From positions 1,190,048 to 1,254,047 of the forward strand of contig VWZL01003401.1 in NCBI GenBank assembly GCA_013396915.1: a stretch of DNA of 64,000 nucleotides, given 5' to 3'. The notes under the pieces were generated by a model, which was not told where the DNA came from, did not search any database, and worked only from the letters and a program-made list of their open reading frames with translations. The position numbers and the translations under genes were made by a program. This DNA comes from Stercorarius parasiticus (Eukaryota > Chordata > Aves > Charadriiformes > Stercorariidae). This document shows positions 48,112 through 59,900 of this stretch, piece after piece; the first letter of the stretch is position 1; every line of letters starts with the position of its first letter.

Positions 48112-51100
48112 CTTTGAATGAATAAATATTGTATTAGTAAAACTGCCTTAAAAACATTAGCTATAAATATATGCCCCTTAAGCAGGCAGTTACACAAATA
48201 TGCAAAGTCAAATTTTCTCCAGAGGACTTAGTTGTGTTAAATACATCAAAATTAATAAATTCACCAGGAAAAATAAAATTACAGTAAAGTATTATTTAGA
48301 TTTTTTGTTTTGTTTTGGCTCATGGCTTTCTCCATGGAAGAGAAATGCAATAATAATCCTTAGTACTCTTTACCCACAGAGCTCTAAATACTTTCCCAAA
48401 TTAAGTATCAATATGCTTCACCTTGCACATGAGGATCTTGGGCTGTAGGGAATTTGGGTGGCAACAAGTCAGCAACAGAGCCGAGAATAGAATCTAGATT
48501 TTCTGACTCCTAGTCCTGTGACCTTGCCACTGCCTCCAACAACTGCATTTAACGTTCCAGCACTCTCTTTAGGTTAGCTTCTGAACATACCACAAAGGCT
48601 GTAAGACACCAAAATTATGCTTATTTTCTTCTTTCTGGTGTGAAAGGTTTTTTAAAATCTTTGTAATGGTGTGCAACTCCTAAACAAACTCTAAGAATGA
48701 GAGTAGTTTTTAAAAAAAGTATTCTATTTAAATAATAAAAACTTAAAACCAAAGTGAAAAGTACATTTCAAAAGGGAAGACTAAGATTTCTCTATTTCTG
48801 AAAGGCAGGGAAGTTTAAACGCATGGGTTTCTAATTTTCTAAATTATTTATATGAAAAACAATAATGAGCTCTTAAGGAATTGATGTTCTCGGTAATGTC
48901 TAACTCTTCCTCACTGCTTGAAATTGGAAGGAAGCATTTTCATCAACTCACAGCAAATATGCAGGGCTTGGGTGGGTTGGGTGTTTTTGCAAACACATAT
49001 ATATTGCAAATAATTTTTAGGAAGTTAAGTAGATACAACAGAATCAAAACCCAACATACGGAATTCAAACATGAGAAAACACTTACAGGTTTTAGAGAAG
49101 ACTGTACTGAAACATTTTGCTTGGCTTGTTCCACTGAACATAATTAGATAAAAACCACAGAATTTGCATTCAATTATTAAAACAAATGGAACACAGACTT
49201 GAGGTCCAAGCTGAGAGCCACAAGCAATTTGAAATTCTAGTGAAGACCCCACTACGTCCTGCAGTGAGGAACTTGAATTAAGATTCCTTTCCGAAAAAAC
49301 AGAACTGTAACACTCATGAAATTAATCTGGTCCCTATGTGTACTCACACTTGGCATCTGCTTACTGCAGTGACAAATTGAATCTAATTACTTTTTAATTT
49401 CTAATGCAATATATACTCAAAAAAGGCTCAGAACGAACAAGCTGGTTTCCACTCCGAGTTTAGAAACCAGCAGACTCAATTAAATTGAAGCTGTGTTTCC
49501 AAGTTCTGCTCTCATTCACATCATACAACCCTACATATGAAACCTCATGTTTTCACATCCAAAGCTGTGTGGATGGACAGATGATAAAAGGAAAGCATCA
49601 CGCAAAGGCAATATCTTTCACAGTGCGCAGAATCCCTAGACATGGTGGTGCCCAGGACACCTGACTTCCAGGTCCCATTTAGAAGCCTGTCCCTCCAGTC
49701 CCACTCACATTAAAGCACATTTGCTATGAGGCCAGCAAGGAACCAGAGCCCTGGAACACCACCAGCTATTAAAGCGTGACTTTACCCCAGCAAATGATAT
49801 GATATACCCTAACTAAATTAGCTCTTTGTAACTTGTAAAATACCAGAGCACAAGAGACCGAATTGTGAGCAGACTGCAATGCACATTGCTCCCACCTAAC
49901 TGTAGGCTCCTACACTGGGACTGAAGTCGTCATACACAGAGGTATTTCCAGATGGTTATAGAGCTCATCCAAATAGGCATCACCTGAAAGCAGGTCATTA
50001 AAATTTCCACTGACAACAAACACAGTTCTGCTCCCCAGTCAGGCACCCACACTGAATTACAAATTTCTTTTACCATTTTAGATCAAAAGAACAAAACAAA
50101 ACTGCAATTCTGGAGAATACATTTCTCACACATAAAGTGAGACCTGCTACCTAAGTAGCTAGCTCTTCCTTAACACTCCTGTTTTCAGAGAATATTCCAA
50201 ATAGTCCTTCACATACAAGGTATGATTCATCCAATTTCTTCTACACTAAATAGCTTGCCACGAGCCACCAGTTGCCTGTCAGTTCTCATCAGAACTCCTG
50301 CCGTACCTTTTCCCTAATTAATTATCTAATAAAACTTGGCAATGTGCGGGTAACTTCATTAATGAACACCTCACACACGGAGCCAGGGCAAAGCAATATT
50401 AGAATGTCTATTAAGCAGCACAAATTCATTGCCTTAAGTGACAGTGAGTATTGAGAAAGTTTGTATTCTTAGTTTTGGACGCAGTGCTCTGGAGGAGGGG
50501 AAGAGCTCGCGCTAAGAACTGTGGCAGATCTCTGCGATGGCAGCAGAACTGCTGCCCTTTCACTAATGCAGCTCACAGTGTTTGGATCTGGTTGCGGGAC
50601 GGATTTGGTTATCTGCATTTCAGAAACACATAGTCAGTGCACGACTAACAGATGACAACACATTTGGGCCTATATTTAAGGATTTTCTATTTCAGATGCA
50701 TTCTCATTTTCTTTCCTTTTGCTTTTAATTATCTTGTCTTTACACAGTTTTGATTTGGGAATAGCACTATCCACAGCATAAATACATGGCTTTTCATAAA
50801 TTCTCCCATTAAACTGGTATTTCTAGTATTTAAAATTTTTAATTGGTTTTCTGTAACACTGATCTTTAAACATTGATGTATATATCAATAATACTACACC
50901 TATTTAAGCTGACCAGTTTTAATATACCATCAAAAAATAATCATAGATATTGTTCTATGAGACTCAATGCACATAAGATAGTGCTGCTTCTTATATTACA
51001 TATGCACAGCATGTTTTTGTATTATATACATTCTTTGAACCTTTGCAAAATGCAGTATTTTGGTAAACATCGACCAATATAAGTAATTGTGAAATAGTCT

Positions 51101-53889
51101 CTCACATTATTTCTTGGAGTTCTAAGCCAAGTTTTAAACGTTGTTTAGTTACTGCTCTGCTCAGTGCTAAAGTCCAGCCAATTTATGACCTTTATTATGC
51201 TTAATAAATGAAGTCTAAATATCTGTAAGAATACAGAACGTAATATCCTAGCATATGAGTAAAGAAGAATAAATATATGAGCAAGAAACATATAAAATGA
51301 TTCTATCAAACACATGAGAACTTGGAAATGTCTTGCCCATAAATTTTTTAAACTTATAATCTTCTATGCTTTTTTTAAAGGAAAGAAAAATAGGGAAAAT
51401 TGATTTCTGGTTATGAAGTGACAATTAGAATTTAAAAAAAAAAGAGAAATGTCTTCTGATAGAAAGTCATTTGTAATATAATCACCAGCCCAATAGTACA
51501 GTTATATAACATAAAAAGTACAGCTCTACTTATATCATACATAGATGCCTATGCGATGTGTAGTAAATATACTACATGCACTATATTCTCAAAAATAATT
51601 AATATTTTGTCCTCTGTTTAAACAGAAATAGTTAATGAAGTCATCAACTAAAACAAAATATTGGTACTAGAAAAGTAACTAACTTTAAAAGTGTTGTTAG
51701 GATTGAGGACTATTTCTGGTTAGTTATTTAACTAAATATGCTGATTCACTGGGGTCAGTCCAGAATGAATTTTCATCATTGTTACTGGATCACTTTCTGA
51801 TATTATAAGTCCAAAGTTATAAAGCTCAAATAATTTAAAAAATTTATTACAGGCAAAGAGCAAACAGTAAAATCCAAAGCAAGCACAGTTTAGAGACCAT
51901 TATGAAGCTCTTTCAGGATTCTGAATATAAGTAAAACAATTGTAAAAAGAAAAAGAGAAAGGAAAAGAAAAGAAAGAAACCATGTAATAAGATTAAAACC
52001 TACCTACCACAGGCATTCAGGGGAAAAAAACAGCCCCGAGAAGTCAGAAAGATGACAGTCAAGAAAAAGAAATATGAAGAGCTATGGCTAGAAAGGAGAC
52101 ATGAAATGCACAAATACAACACGGAATAACTGGCTAGGTAGCAGAACAGCAGAAAAGGATATGTGCATTAGAGTAGGTCATAAACTAAATATAACCCAGG
52201 GCCTGAAGTTATTCAAAAGAGGATGAATTTGAATCTAGGTTATTTTAATAAAGTGCTGAGTGTGAAAAACTGGAGGTCATTATCCTGCTCTAGAGGGTGT
52301 TAGAAGAGATGTGACTTCAACACTGGACATTACCCTTTCAGGAATCTCAAAGAGAACAACAAAAATATAAGGTGACTCCTGAAGAAGAGCTGAAGAAACA
52401 GAATTTTAGTCTTGGAAAGGAAGGGCTGAAGGTGGACAACATCACACCAATTTTCCCATGTGCAGAAGACTTTTCTAGGAACAGATGATCACTGCTCTCC
52501 CTACTGAAAAGAACAAGGACAAAAAGAAACTGGTTCAGTTTCAGCAAAGATTAATGAAAATGTCCAATTGCTAGAGAGGTGAAACACTAGAACAGGATAA
52601 TGGAAGAGACTGGGCATCTCCTTCACCAGCTGGACAAACATCTGGATTGTCACAAGTGAGATGGTGCACCAGAAGTTGTAATACATTCTGCTCTTGATAT
52701 GCTGGAGTCTTCTGCATCCCTGCAGTTTTATCTTTCAAGTAATACACAAATTTATACTTGTCTCACTGACATCAAAATCCGTGTCACGGAAGGAAGAATT
52801 ACAGCCCTGATTCTACCACTGAGGATCCAGCTGAAGGACTGTGTGACATGAGAGGGACTGTAATCAGAGTCATGCTCAGTTAATCCAAATCACTACCTGC
52901 TCCTACGTTCTCTGACAAACAACAAAAATACACTTCATATGAATGAACTAACCTACATGTGTATTTCATAGATACCATCACATTATTTAAAGAAATACCC
53001 AGACAAGTAATGTGCGCAAACTGGGTTAAGATTAGCCATATTTGACTCAAACTCGTTACTAATGCAAATCTAGTTAACTGACTTACATTTTGCCTATAGC
53101 AGCAATGAATTTAGCCTATGAAATATGAACAGTAAAATCATACAGTCATGTATAGAGAAGTCACCTCTTGCGTAAAGCGTCTTTTCTTCACACTGGGTAA
53201 GACATCTTGCTGGCTCCCTGAACCATCACACCCAAGTGAGGTCTGTTTCCGTTTGTTGGAATCCTGTAGGCAAGTAACTGCGCCATCCAGTGAGTGTTTC
53301 TCAGCAGATCTGGATGTTACTGAGCAGTCTAGAGCTTCATCTTCATTTTCTGTTTCTACTTTCACAATATTTTTTTTAGGAATTTTTACTGGAAAAAGAG
53401 AAAGTTCATAAAGATAAAGCACTCTCTCCAGAAAATCATGACATCCTTAATATAATCTTTTGTGTTTTGATTCTTTTTATGAAAATGTGGTTTGAAGAAC
53501 ATCATTATTTTTTATGACTTGTACGATAAGTGTATGGTGAAGTCACCCCAAAGTCAAGTTTTTTATTATGCTAGGAACAATTCAGTCATCCAGTAAATGA
53601 CAGTTTCTTCCCCAAAGAAGAGTGTAAAGTATAAACAAATAAAGTTACAGTAGGAAGATTTTTTCTGAGGGGGAGGAAGGACGGCGAGCAGAAAATAAAA
53701 TGAGTAACAAAGGTAACGGTGTATTTTAGATAGCTTTTTAAAAACCATTAATGTAATTTGTCTTGATGCAAGTGCATCCTTTATCTGGTTACAAAGGCTT
53801 TTATTCAACAAGTATTTTTGTCTGATCATAAATTACACAAAATATAATATTTTACCTTCATCATCATCAGTGATTTCAGCTGAATTCAT
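45856..53889 (-). CDS. BEND3: BEND3, BEN domain-containing protein 3 (three coding exons)
   Basis: Joining 53856-53889, 53165-53388 and 45856-48111 gives one frame of 837 residues (human 828). BEND3 is a nuclear DNA-binding repressor that acts at rDNA, pericentromeric heterochromatin and CpG-rich bivalent promoters, working with NuRD and NoRC-type complexes in mammals. Seen here: a basic KKRR nuclear-signal-like stretch (about 79-82), a probable coiled coil (about 204-241), and four BEN domains (about 256-353, 401-491, 561-653 and 731-819). Each BEN domain has the repeated LFPELF and IRxYxExxYP-type motifs. Two VKVE/IKVE SUMO-type motifs (Lys21, Lys520) match the two SUMO sites reported for the human protein (K20, K512). 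The last two BEN domains are the most human-like. All four lie in one exon. The gene converges on MTRES1, and its promoter is probably the island at the right edge. Confidence 0.97.
48400..48545 (+). repeat. MIR-type SINE remnant
   Basis: CAACAAGTCAGCAACAGAGC, GAATAGAATCTAGATTTTCT and GACTCCTAGTCCTGTGACCT match the order of amniote MIR 3' halves (agtcagtggcagagc ... gaatagaacccagatctcctgactcc). Confidence 0.7.
52085..52690 (+). repeat. Old diverged CR1 LINE (plus orientation)
   Basis: Ordered blocks of an ancient CR1: GGAATAACTGGCTAGGTAGC, GAGTAGGTCATAAACTAAAT, TCTAGGTTATTTTAATAAAG, AGAGAACAACAAAAATATAA and CTGGACAAACATCTGGATTG. The reading frame is destroyed. It sits inside a BEND3 intron, antisense to the gene. 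Confidence 0.75.
53165..53388 (-). CDS. BEND3: BEND3 second coding exon
   Basis: 224 nt between acceptor CTCTTTTTCCAG and donor GAG|GTGACT. Two bases complete a split Val codon, then 74 codons follow, including N-I-V-K-V-E-T-E, ALDCSVTSRSAEKHS and SVKKRRF, all of which have clear human BEND3 counterparts. Confidence 0.95.
53389..53855 (-). other. BEND3 intron between coding exons 1 and 2
   Basis: 467 bases, AT-rich. It has a canonical donor (GAAG|GTAAAA) and a pyrimidine-rich acceptor. Open frames inside it are random. Confidence 0.9.
53856..53889 (-). CDS. BEND3: BEND3 first coding exon (34 coding bases)
   Basis: A very small exon (53856-53900) with 11 bases of 5' UTR and ATG at 53889. It encodes M-N-S-A-E-I-T-D-D-D-E plus one base of the next Val codon. 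Human BEND3 starts M-N-S-T-E-F-T-E-D. The acceptor TTGTTCTTTAG precedes it and GTAAAA follows. Confidence 0.93.
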
Positions 53890-53900
53890 CTTCTATTTCA

Positions 53901-56900
53901 CTAAAGAACAAAAAAAATATACAAAAATAAATATCAGCATCTTCTGGAATCAGGAAATACCTGCATCTGTTCTTATAATTACTTCTGATCTAGAACCATT
54001 GGGCATTAACAGCCCACGAATAATTTCCAATCTGTACATTTGTAGAACGTAGCTATTTTCAATAAATTTCATGGCCATCTGTAGACCTGTCAACATGCAA
54101 ACTATATGGCAAACTGCATATGGCAGCTAGGAATGTATTTAAAACTATATATCTTTTTCTGGCATGGAGAAAATTTAAATTCATTTTAACCTTCTCTATA
54201 AATTACCTTGTCAGTATATAAGCGGAACTTAACTGTATTAAACTCTCCATCCTGTACCAAGTCACTACTTCTTATTACAGTCTTTTTATATCGTCATTGT
54301 GGGTGATCCAAAGTCATCACAGAAGGAAAACCGTCATAAACTGGAATACACATGCTGGAGTATGTTTTCATTTAGAAATCTTCCATCTTTTGATATGGAC
54401 TGCATCAATTCAAGGAGAGCAATCTGTAAAACTACAGTAACCACTTTTTTTTCTAACTGTCAGCCTCTAAATAATGTAAGAATGTTTTTTGAAAGGAAAA
54501 CCAAATATTTCTATTATTCTAGTACGATTTTAGCATTATTTCTCACATGAAAGACTCAGTTGTATTTCCATTTCCTTGAAAACTAATTTTGCAAGTTGCT
54601 TGGGGGCAAACATCAATCTGTGGACATATTTCTAAAAGATATTCTAAATCTTTTGGAGATCTACAAAGCAAACAACCTAATCAGATCTCACGGACCGTTA
54701 CAGGGAACACAGCTGCAAACTGACACTCTCAACTGGTAAGGTGGTGACTGGCGAACTGTCACACACAGCTCGTGTTCATTTACACACAATATTACTGCTT
54801 TACATTTTCCACAGTTACATTCTTCTTTCAAATAATATTCTTTCAACTGTTCCTGCCTGTCCTTTAGCCAAGGTCTGAAACCAAGCCAGGCTTCTCTCTG
54901 CTGGAGCAAGTGAATAAAGCAACCCATCAATCAAAAGTGTACATACAGCCCAGCAGTGGGAATTATAACGAAATTTAACAGAGAAATGAGGAGAGAAAGA
55001 GAGGGAATCTGTTTTGGAAGGAGAAAAAAGTCTCTATCTTACTTTTGAATACTGTTCAATGGAATTATTTTTTTTAATCTCAAAATATTGTTAAAAAACT
55101 CTGCAATCACTTGAATACTAAGTAGTTATGAATTTTTCTTCGTCAGTAACTGATGGCTGTTAATGGTAAGTATGAGATCCCATTGAGGGTAAGATTTTGT
55201 ACGAATACACTACGATGGGTAGCACACACACCCAAACAAAAGATGCACGAGGTTATAAAATCAGCTTATACTACTCTAAAAGCCAAAACATCCTCTGATG
55301 TGCTGATCTTCAACACAGTCCCTATATGCAGCCTTATAAGGGGCATCCTCAAGAGGTTAACATGAGATTGCCTTCATCATCACATCATCAGAAAAAGTCT
55401 CTCTCAGTTAGAAGTAGAGCCCTTAGGTATCTCCTTTTACCCACCCAAATCCCCTATTTCAAGAGTTGCATTTATTAATTGATCCACATATAAATTGCAC
55501 CAGCTTATAATCACTTCACTTAAACTTGTGCAAACTCTGTAGAGACATAACAGAACAAAGAGGTTGCCCGGAGAGGTGGTAGATGCCCCATCCCTGGAAG
55601 CATTCAAGGTCAGGTTGAACAGGGCTCTGAGCAACCTCATCTAGTTGAAGATGTCCCTGTTCATTGCAGAGGCATTGACTAGATGACCTTTAAAGTCCCT
55701 TCCAACCCAAATTATTCTATGACAACAGCATGAAACGTAAGTTGGCCACACCAACTCCTCAACTACCTGATAAGCGCTGGTGAGGGTTAATACCCAGTCC
55801 TATTAACTTAACATTATTTATGAATTTAGAAACAGCCACTATAGCTCTTTATGAAAAATCCTAAGACACTGTACTTCGCACAGCACCATCTAAAAGATAC
55901 ATTGAACCTTAAGAAAAGCACATAGTACTACGTGTTCTTATTTTGTCCTGATATCCCAGATACACCGACATTCAGTTTCCAGATCTTTCTTACACTTTTC
56001 CACACTGCACCAGGCTTAGCTCTGAGGGATGTGGTACAAGACCAACTTGTGCCAGTGTTCAAGCAGTGTGACACAGAGTCTTTTTGTGAGGGCCGGAGGT
56101 GACAGTAAGCAAATCCGCTGACACCACTACAGAATATTCTGTAATGGAAATCAAAACGGTTTTCCAGATAATGCTAGACTTATCTATTAGAGCAAAATGC
56201 TGAAAAGATGGTAAACACAGAGAGTCAGAAGGGAAGAATATAAAGGTGGTAGTGTGGGGGAATGACAGAAGATATTTAGGAGTGGATATAGGGAACGTGC
56301 TTTCCTTCTAACTCCTGCTACTACTGCTATTCAAATAGGAAGAATGCTTTAGGAGAATTCCTCTGAGAGAATGCAAGGAAAGTGGAAGCAAAAGATAAAT
56401 GAAGATCTGAATAGCCACTCTTTAAAATTGGAAAAAGTGAAAATTTAAGCAAAGTGCATACCTTGGTTAACTTTCTAAAGGACGCAACAGCAGGAAGACC
56501 AAAGCTATCCTAAACTCAGGTCAAATGATATTAAGTCAAAACATTTTCACATATTCGAAGCAAAGTGTTAATACTTATGTTGATTCTATTTTTTTTTCAG
56601 AACTGCCAGAATACAATTAAAAGTGAATAGTCAAAAGAACATCAGAGTCAATGAGTCCTGGAAATACTCCGTTTTGTATTTGAACTCTTTGGTGCCAAAC
56701 AAAGCATGAGCTCCAACCCAGTTTTGGGAAGCCCTTGTAATATCTCTCTCATTATCTGGTTTCCTATCTTCTTTTGAGATTTGCAAGAACTTTGGTATTA
56801 TGAGAAAATGAAGCACATATAACAGCTTCTGCCAAGAGACAGGAATCAGCTGCCCCTCTGATTTCCTGCCTCATAGTCCCACCTGCTCTCTCAGTCAAGC

Positions 56901-59900
56901 ATGGCTGCCCACCTTAAGTGAGCTCTTCCAGCTTGATAAAACTGCCAGAAAACAATTCTTTGTCAGGCTACTTTTCTTCTAACTCAGAGAGGCAAAGGGT
57001 AAGGCAAGTAATCGGTTCCAGCTCAGGAGCATGCATGAAGTTTGGAACAGAAAGGAGAGATTAAAAATTTCTCCGATACCAGCAAGCCACTGGCTTGGTT
57101 CAACCATTTCATGAAACTCCACTTACCGTCTATTTACACAACCATCTCTCTTCAAATTTGGGTAGCACTGGACTCACAAGTGAGTAGCGAGCAGACACAG
57201 AGATATCAACAGAGCAACTGTGTCATTGCTTCCATAGGAAATCAGGGCCTATGGGAAGGGGGAAAGTCTGTGTGTGTGCATGTGCATGTCCATGCATGTA
57301 TGCCTATGTAAGGTTAACAACAATAATTTTGTTGGTTGTTTAAAGTCCGCTAAAGATAAAACATGTCAGATTCTTTAAAATGCTGTTTGCAGTGAATCAG
57401 TACTTATGAATAGTAATTATTGCCTCCACAGAAGAGGCAGCAGTGTCAAAATCTGTTTTGAGGCAGCATTCTGGCTCAGATTATGAGAATAACAAAGCTG
57501 GAGAAAAAAAGACCTAAAAGAACTTGGGACAAAAGAGTACACAAAGCAATTGAGTAAGAAATCCATCCAGTAAAGCAAACACCTGACAGTCGTTCTTTGT
57601 CATGTTGAGTATACAAACATATTTCATTCTTACCTTATAAGTCTTTTTTTTCAAAACAGAAGATAAATAGATGTATCATCCTTAGGCTAATTCTGACTCA
57701 ATGCTATCCACAGGACACCAGTTAGCTAGTTCTAGGAAGGGCTGAACAGCCTGTGCTGAAACTGGGAGCCCGGGTCTGCAGCGGTGACTGGCAGAGCAAA
57801 CAGCCTTGGCAGCTTTATCTTGCTGGGATATAGATGGATGCTGCAGCACATCCTACTTTCTGGTGAAAAGAGGATCTGGAAGGAGGATTCCAAAATATAC
57901 CAAACACCTACAACAGCAGCTACGTCAATAGCCAGATCCTGATCCTAATGAAGTCAATTGGCGTTGTAGCCTAAGCACTGTATCTCTAAATTTTAGCTGA
58001 AACTTCAGGTATTTCCACCTGAAGTGGCCAAAAAATCATGCTTTACAAAATATGAACATAAACCTTAAGCTTCAAGGTTTAGGATTTTGCTTGTAAATAT
58101 TTTAATTTATGAACCAAGTTATTTTAGAAGCATTTTCTCTGGCTTTTTTGGTTTCTATCTTGTGTGTAAAGTAAAATTCCAAACAATGCGTGAAGAGTTC
58201 AGAAACACCTAATGAAACAGGCATACAATAGGTAAATTAACATGCTGTTTCTCTATGCTTATGCTAAAACATGGGTAAACACTCAGAGTAACTCTTGTAA
58301 CCCTGATTATGGATCCTACACCTCTGAACACTAAAAATGAAGTGAATAGCTAATACTCTCACTTTTTCCTCAAAGGAGACTCTGCTTTTGATTAATGGCA
58401 GTCTGCTTCTAGCAGTCATTACTTAAACTTATCTAATGTAGGATAGACAGGAAGATGTGTAGCACTTGGACAAATTCAACAACCAAGGAAGAAGAGGTAA
58501 ATGGACCCCATCCTCACTATGCAAACAATAAATCATTAGATATTACTGCCTACGTTTCATCTGTTGAGAACGGCCTCCTTGAAAAGAGTTTGCAGTTTAA
58601 AATTTCTATGTAATCAATGTCTCAAAATAAACACCTTGCTGATGAATCAGCATATACTCACCTTCCCATCTAAACTGCCTTGATAGCTACTAGTGCTGGT
58701 ACTGTACAGACACTTGTGCTGAGCCACTGCTAGGTGTCACGCAATGAAGCCTGTGGGATGCCAGCACTCACCTGGGAAGACACAAACATTCCTTTTGGCT
58801 CAGTCCTCCAGACTCACCCACACATCCTGACACTTCCGAAACAGTTAAAAAAGATCAACCAAAAAAGACAGTTTTCTTAAGGTTAGTAAAGCTTCATTCT
58901 TCTAAGAAAAGTGAATACAAATACCTAGATTTGCAATCATGCAAACGACGATACTATTCTTTTTAAACTAATGTACAGTGAGCCTATTTGCAGAGAATGA
59001 ACGCGATATACAGCACTGTGTCCTGTTTCAAGTTAAGCTACTTCAAATAAATTCAATATGCATTACAGTCTAACTCTAGACACCAATCTAAGCGTGTTCG
59101 ATTTGTTATCTTGTGATTTGCAGCAAGATTCAGAAATCCCACTCAGCAACCAGCTAAACTTGTAGGTGGCTATAAATTCTAGATACCAGGTTTCCAGTTG
59201 ACCACATACACAAAACCTTTTGAGCTCTGCTGGGACTGCTGCACTAAGAACTCCTCTGCATCTGGTCTGCTGGCTCACATTCAACACCCATTTTCAGAAT
59301 ACACTCAGTACTTTGGGACTCTCGTAGAGTCATAAATAAGTGCAGGATATTTCACTTACGAATGGCACAATGCTTAAATAGGTATTTGGGAGCCAGAAAA
59401 CCTGTTTTCTTTCTTTATTTCTTCTTCTTTTTTTTTTTTTTTGACTTTCCTGATCTTTATTTTGCAGCATAGACAAGAGTGATCTAATCACCAGGTTATG
59501 GCATGCTGGAGGGCAACTGGGAAGAGGAGCGGTGGGACAGGGCATGAGGGGGCAGGGAAAGAAGAGGGGGCTCCCAGCACATCTTGGCTGTCACTATTGC
59601 CCAAATACCCTTCCCACAGATCCGGCTCTCCCTTCTTCTCATCAGGTTAGACAAGGAACGAGACAGGTCGATGAAGGGACTCAACGCCCCCTACTTCCAT
59701 TGGCATCACTTAGACACATGCCTCTATTCAAAAGACTCACCAGGTTATGAAACTCAATTGTATCATTGTAACATTTTGCTAACAACATTCAACATTGAAA
59801 CGGTATTAAGGGTGGCTAACAGGGAAGCTCAGTGCACAGCCCAAAGCTCTGAGTTCCAAAGCATGTATCACTAAAAATGTGCCTACCCGAAATATGCACT

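Larger units (their letters stand above)
48112..53164 (-). other. BEND3 intron between coding exons 2 and 3
   Basis: About 5 kb, AT-rich. It contains a MIR-type SINE remnant (48400-48545) and an old CR1 (52085-52690). No additional exon is visible. Confidence 0.85.

Noticed and set aside
54688..54930. 80-codon minus-strand frame with several Cys in the BEND3 5' intron
   Set aside because: No clear acceptor/donor pair with BEND3 phase and no recognisable domain. The human BEND3 N-terminus is already accounted for.
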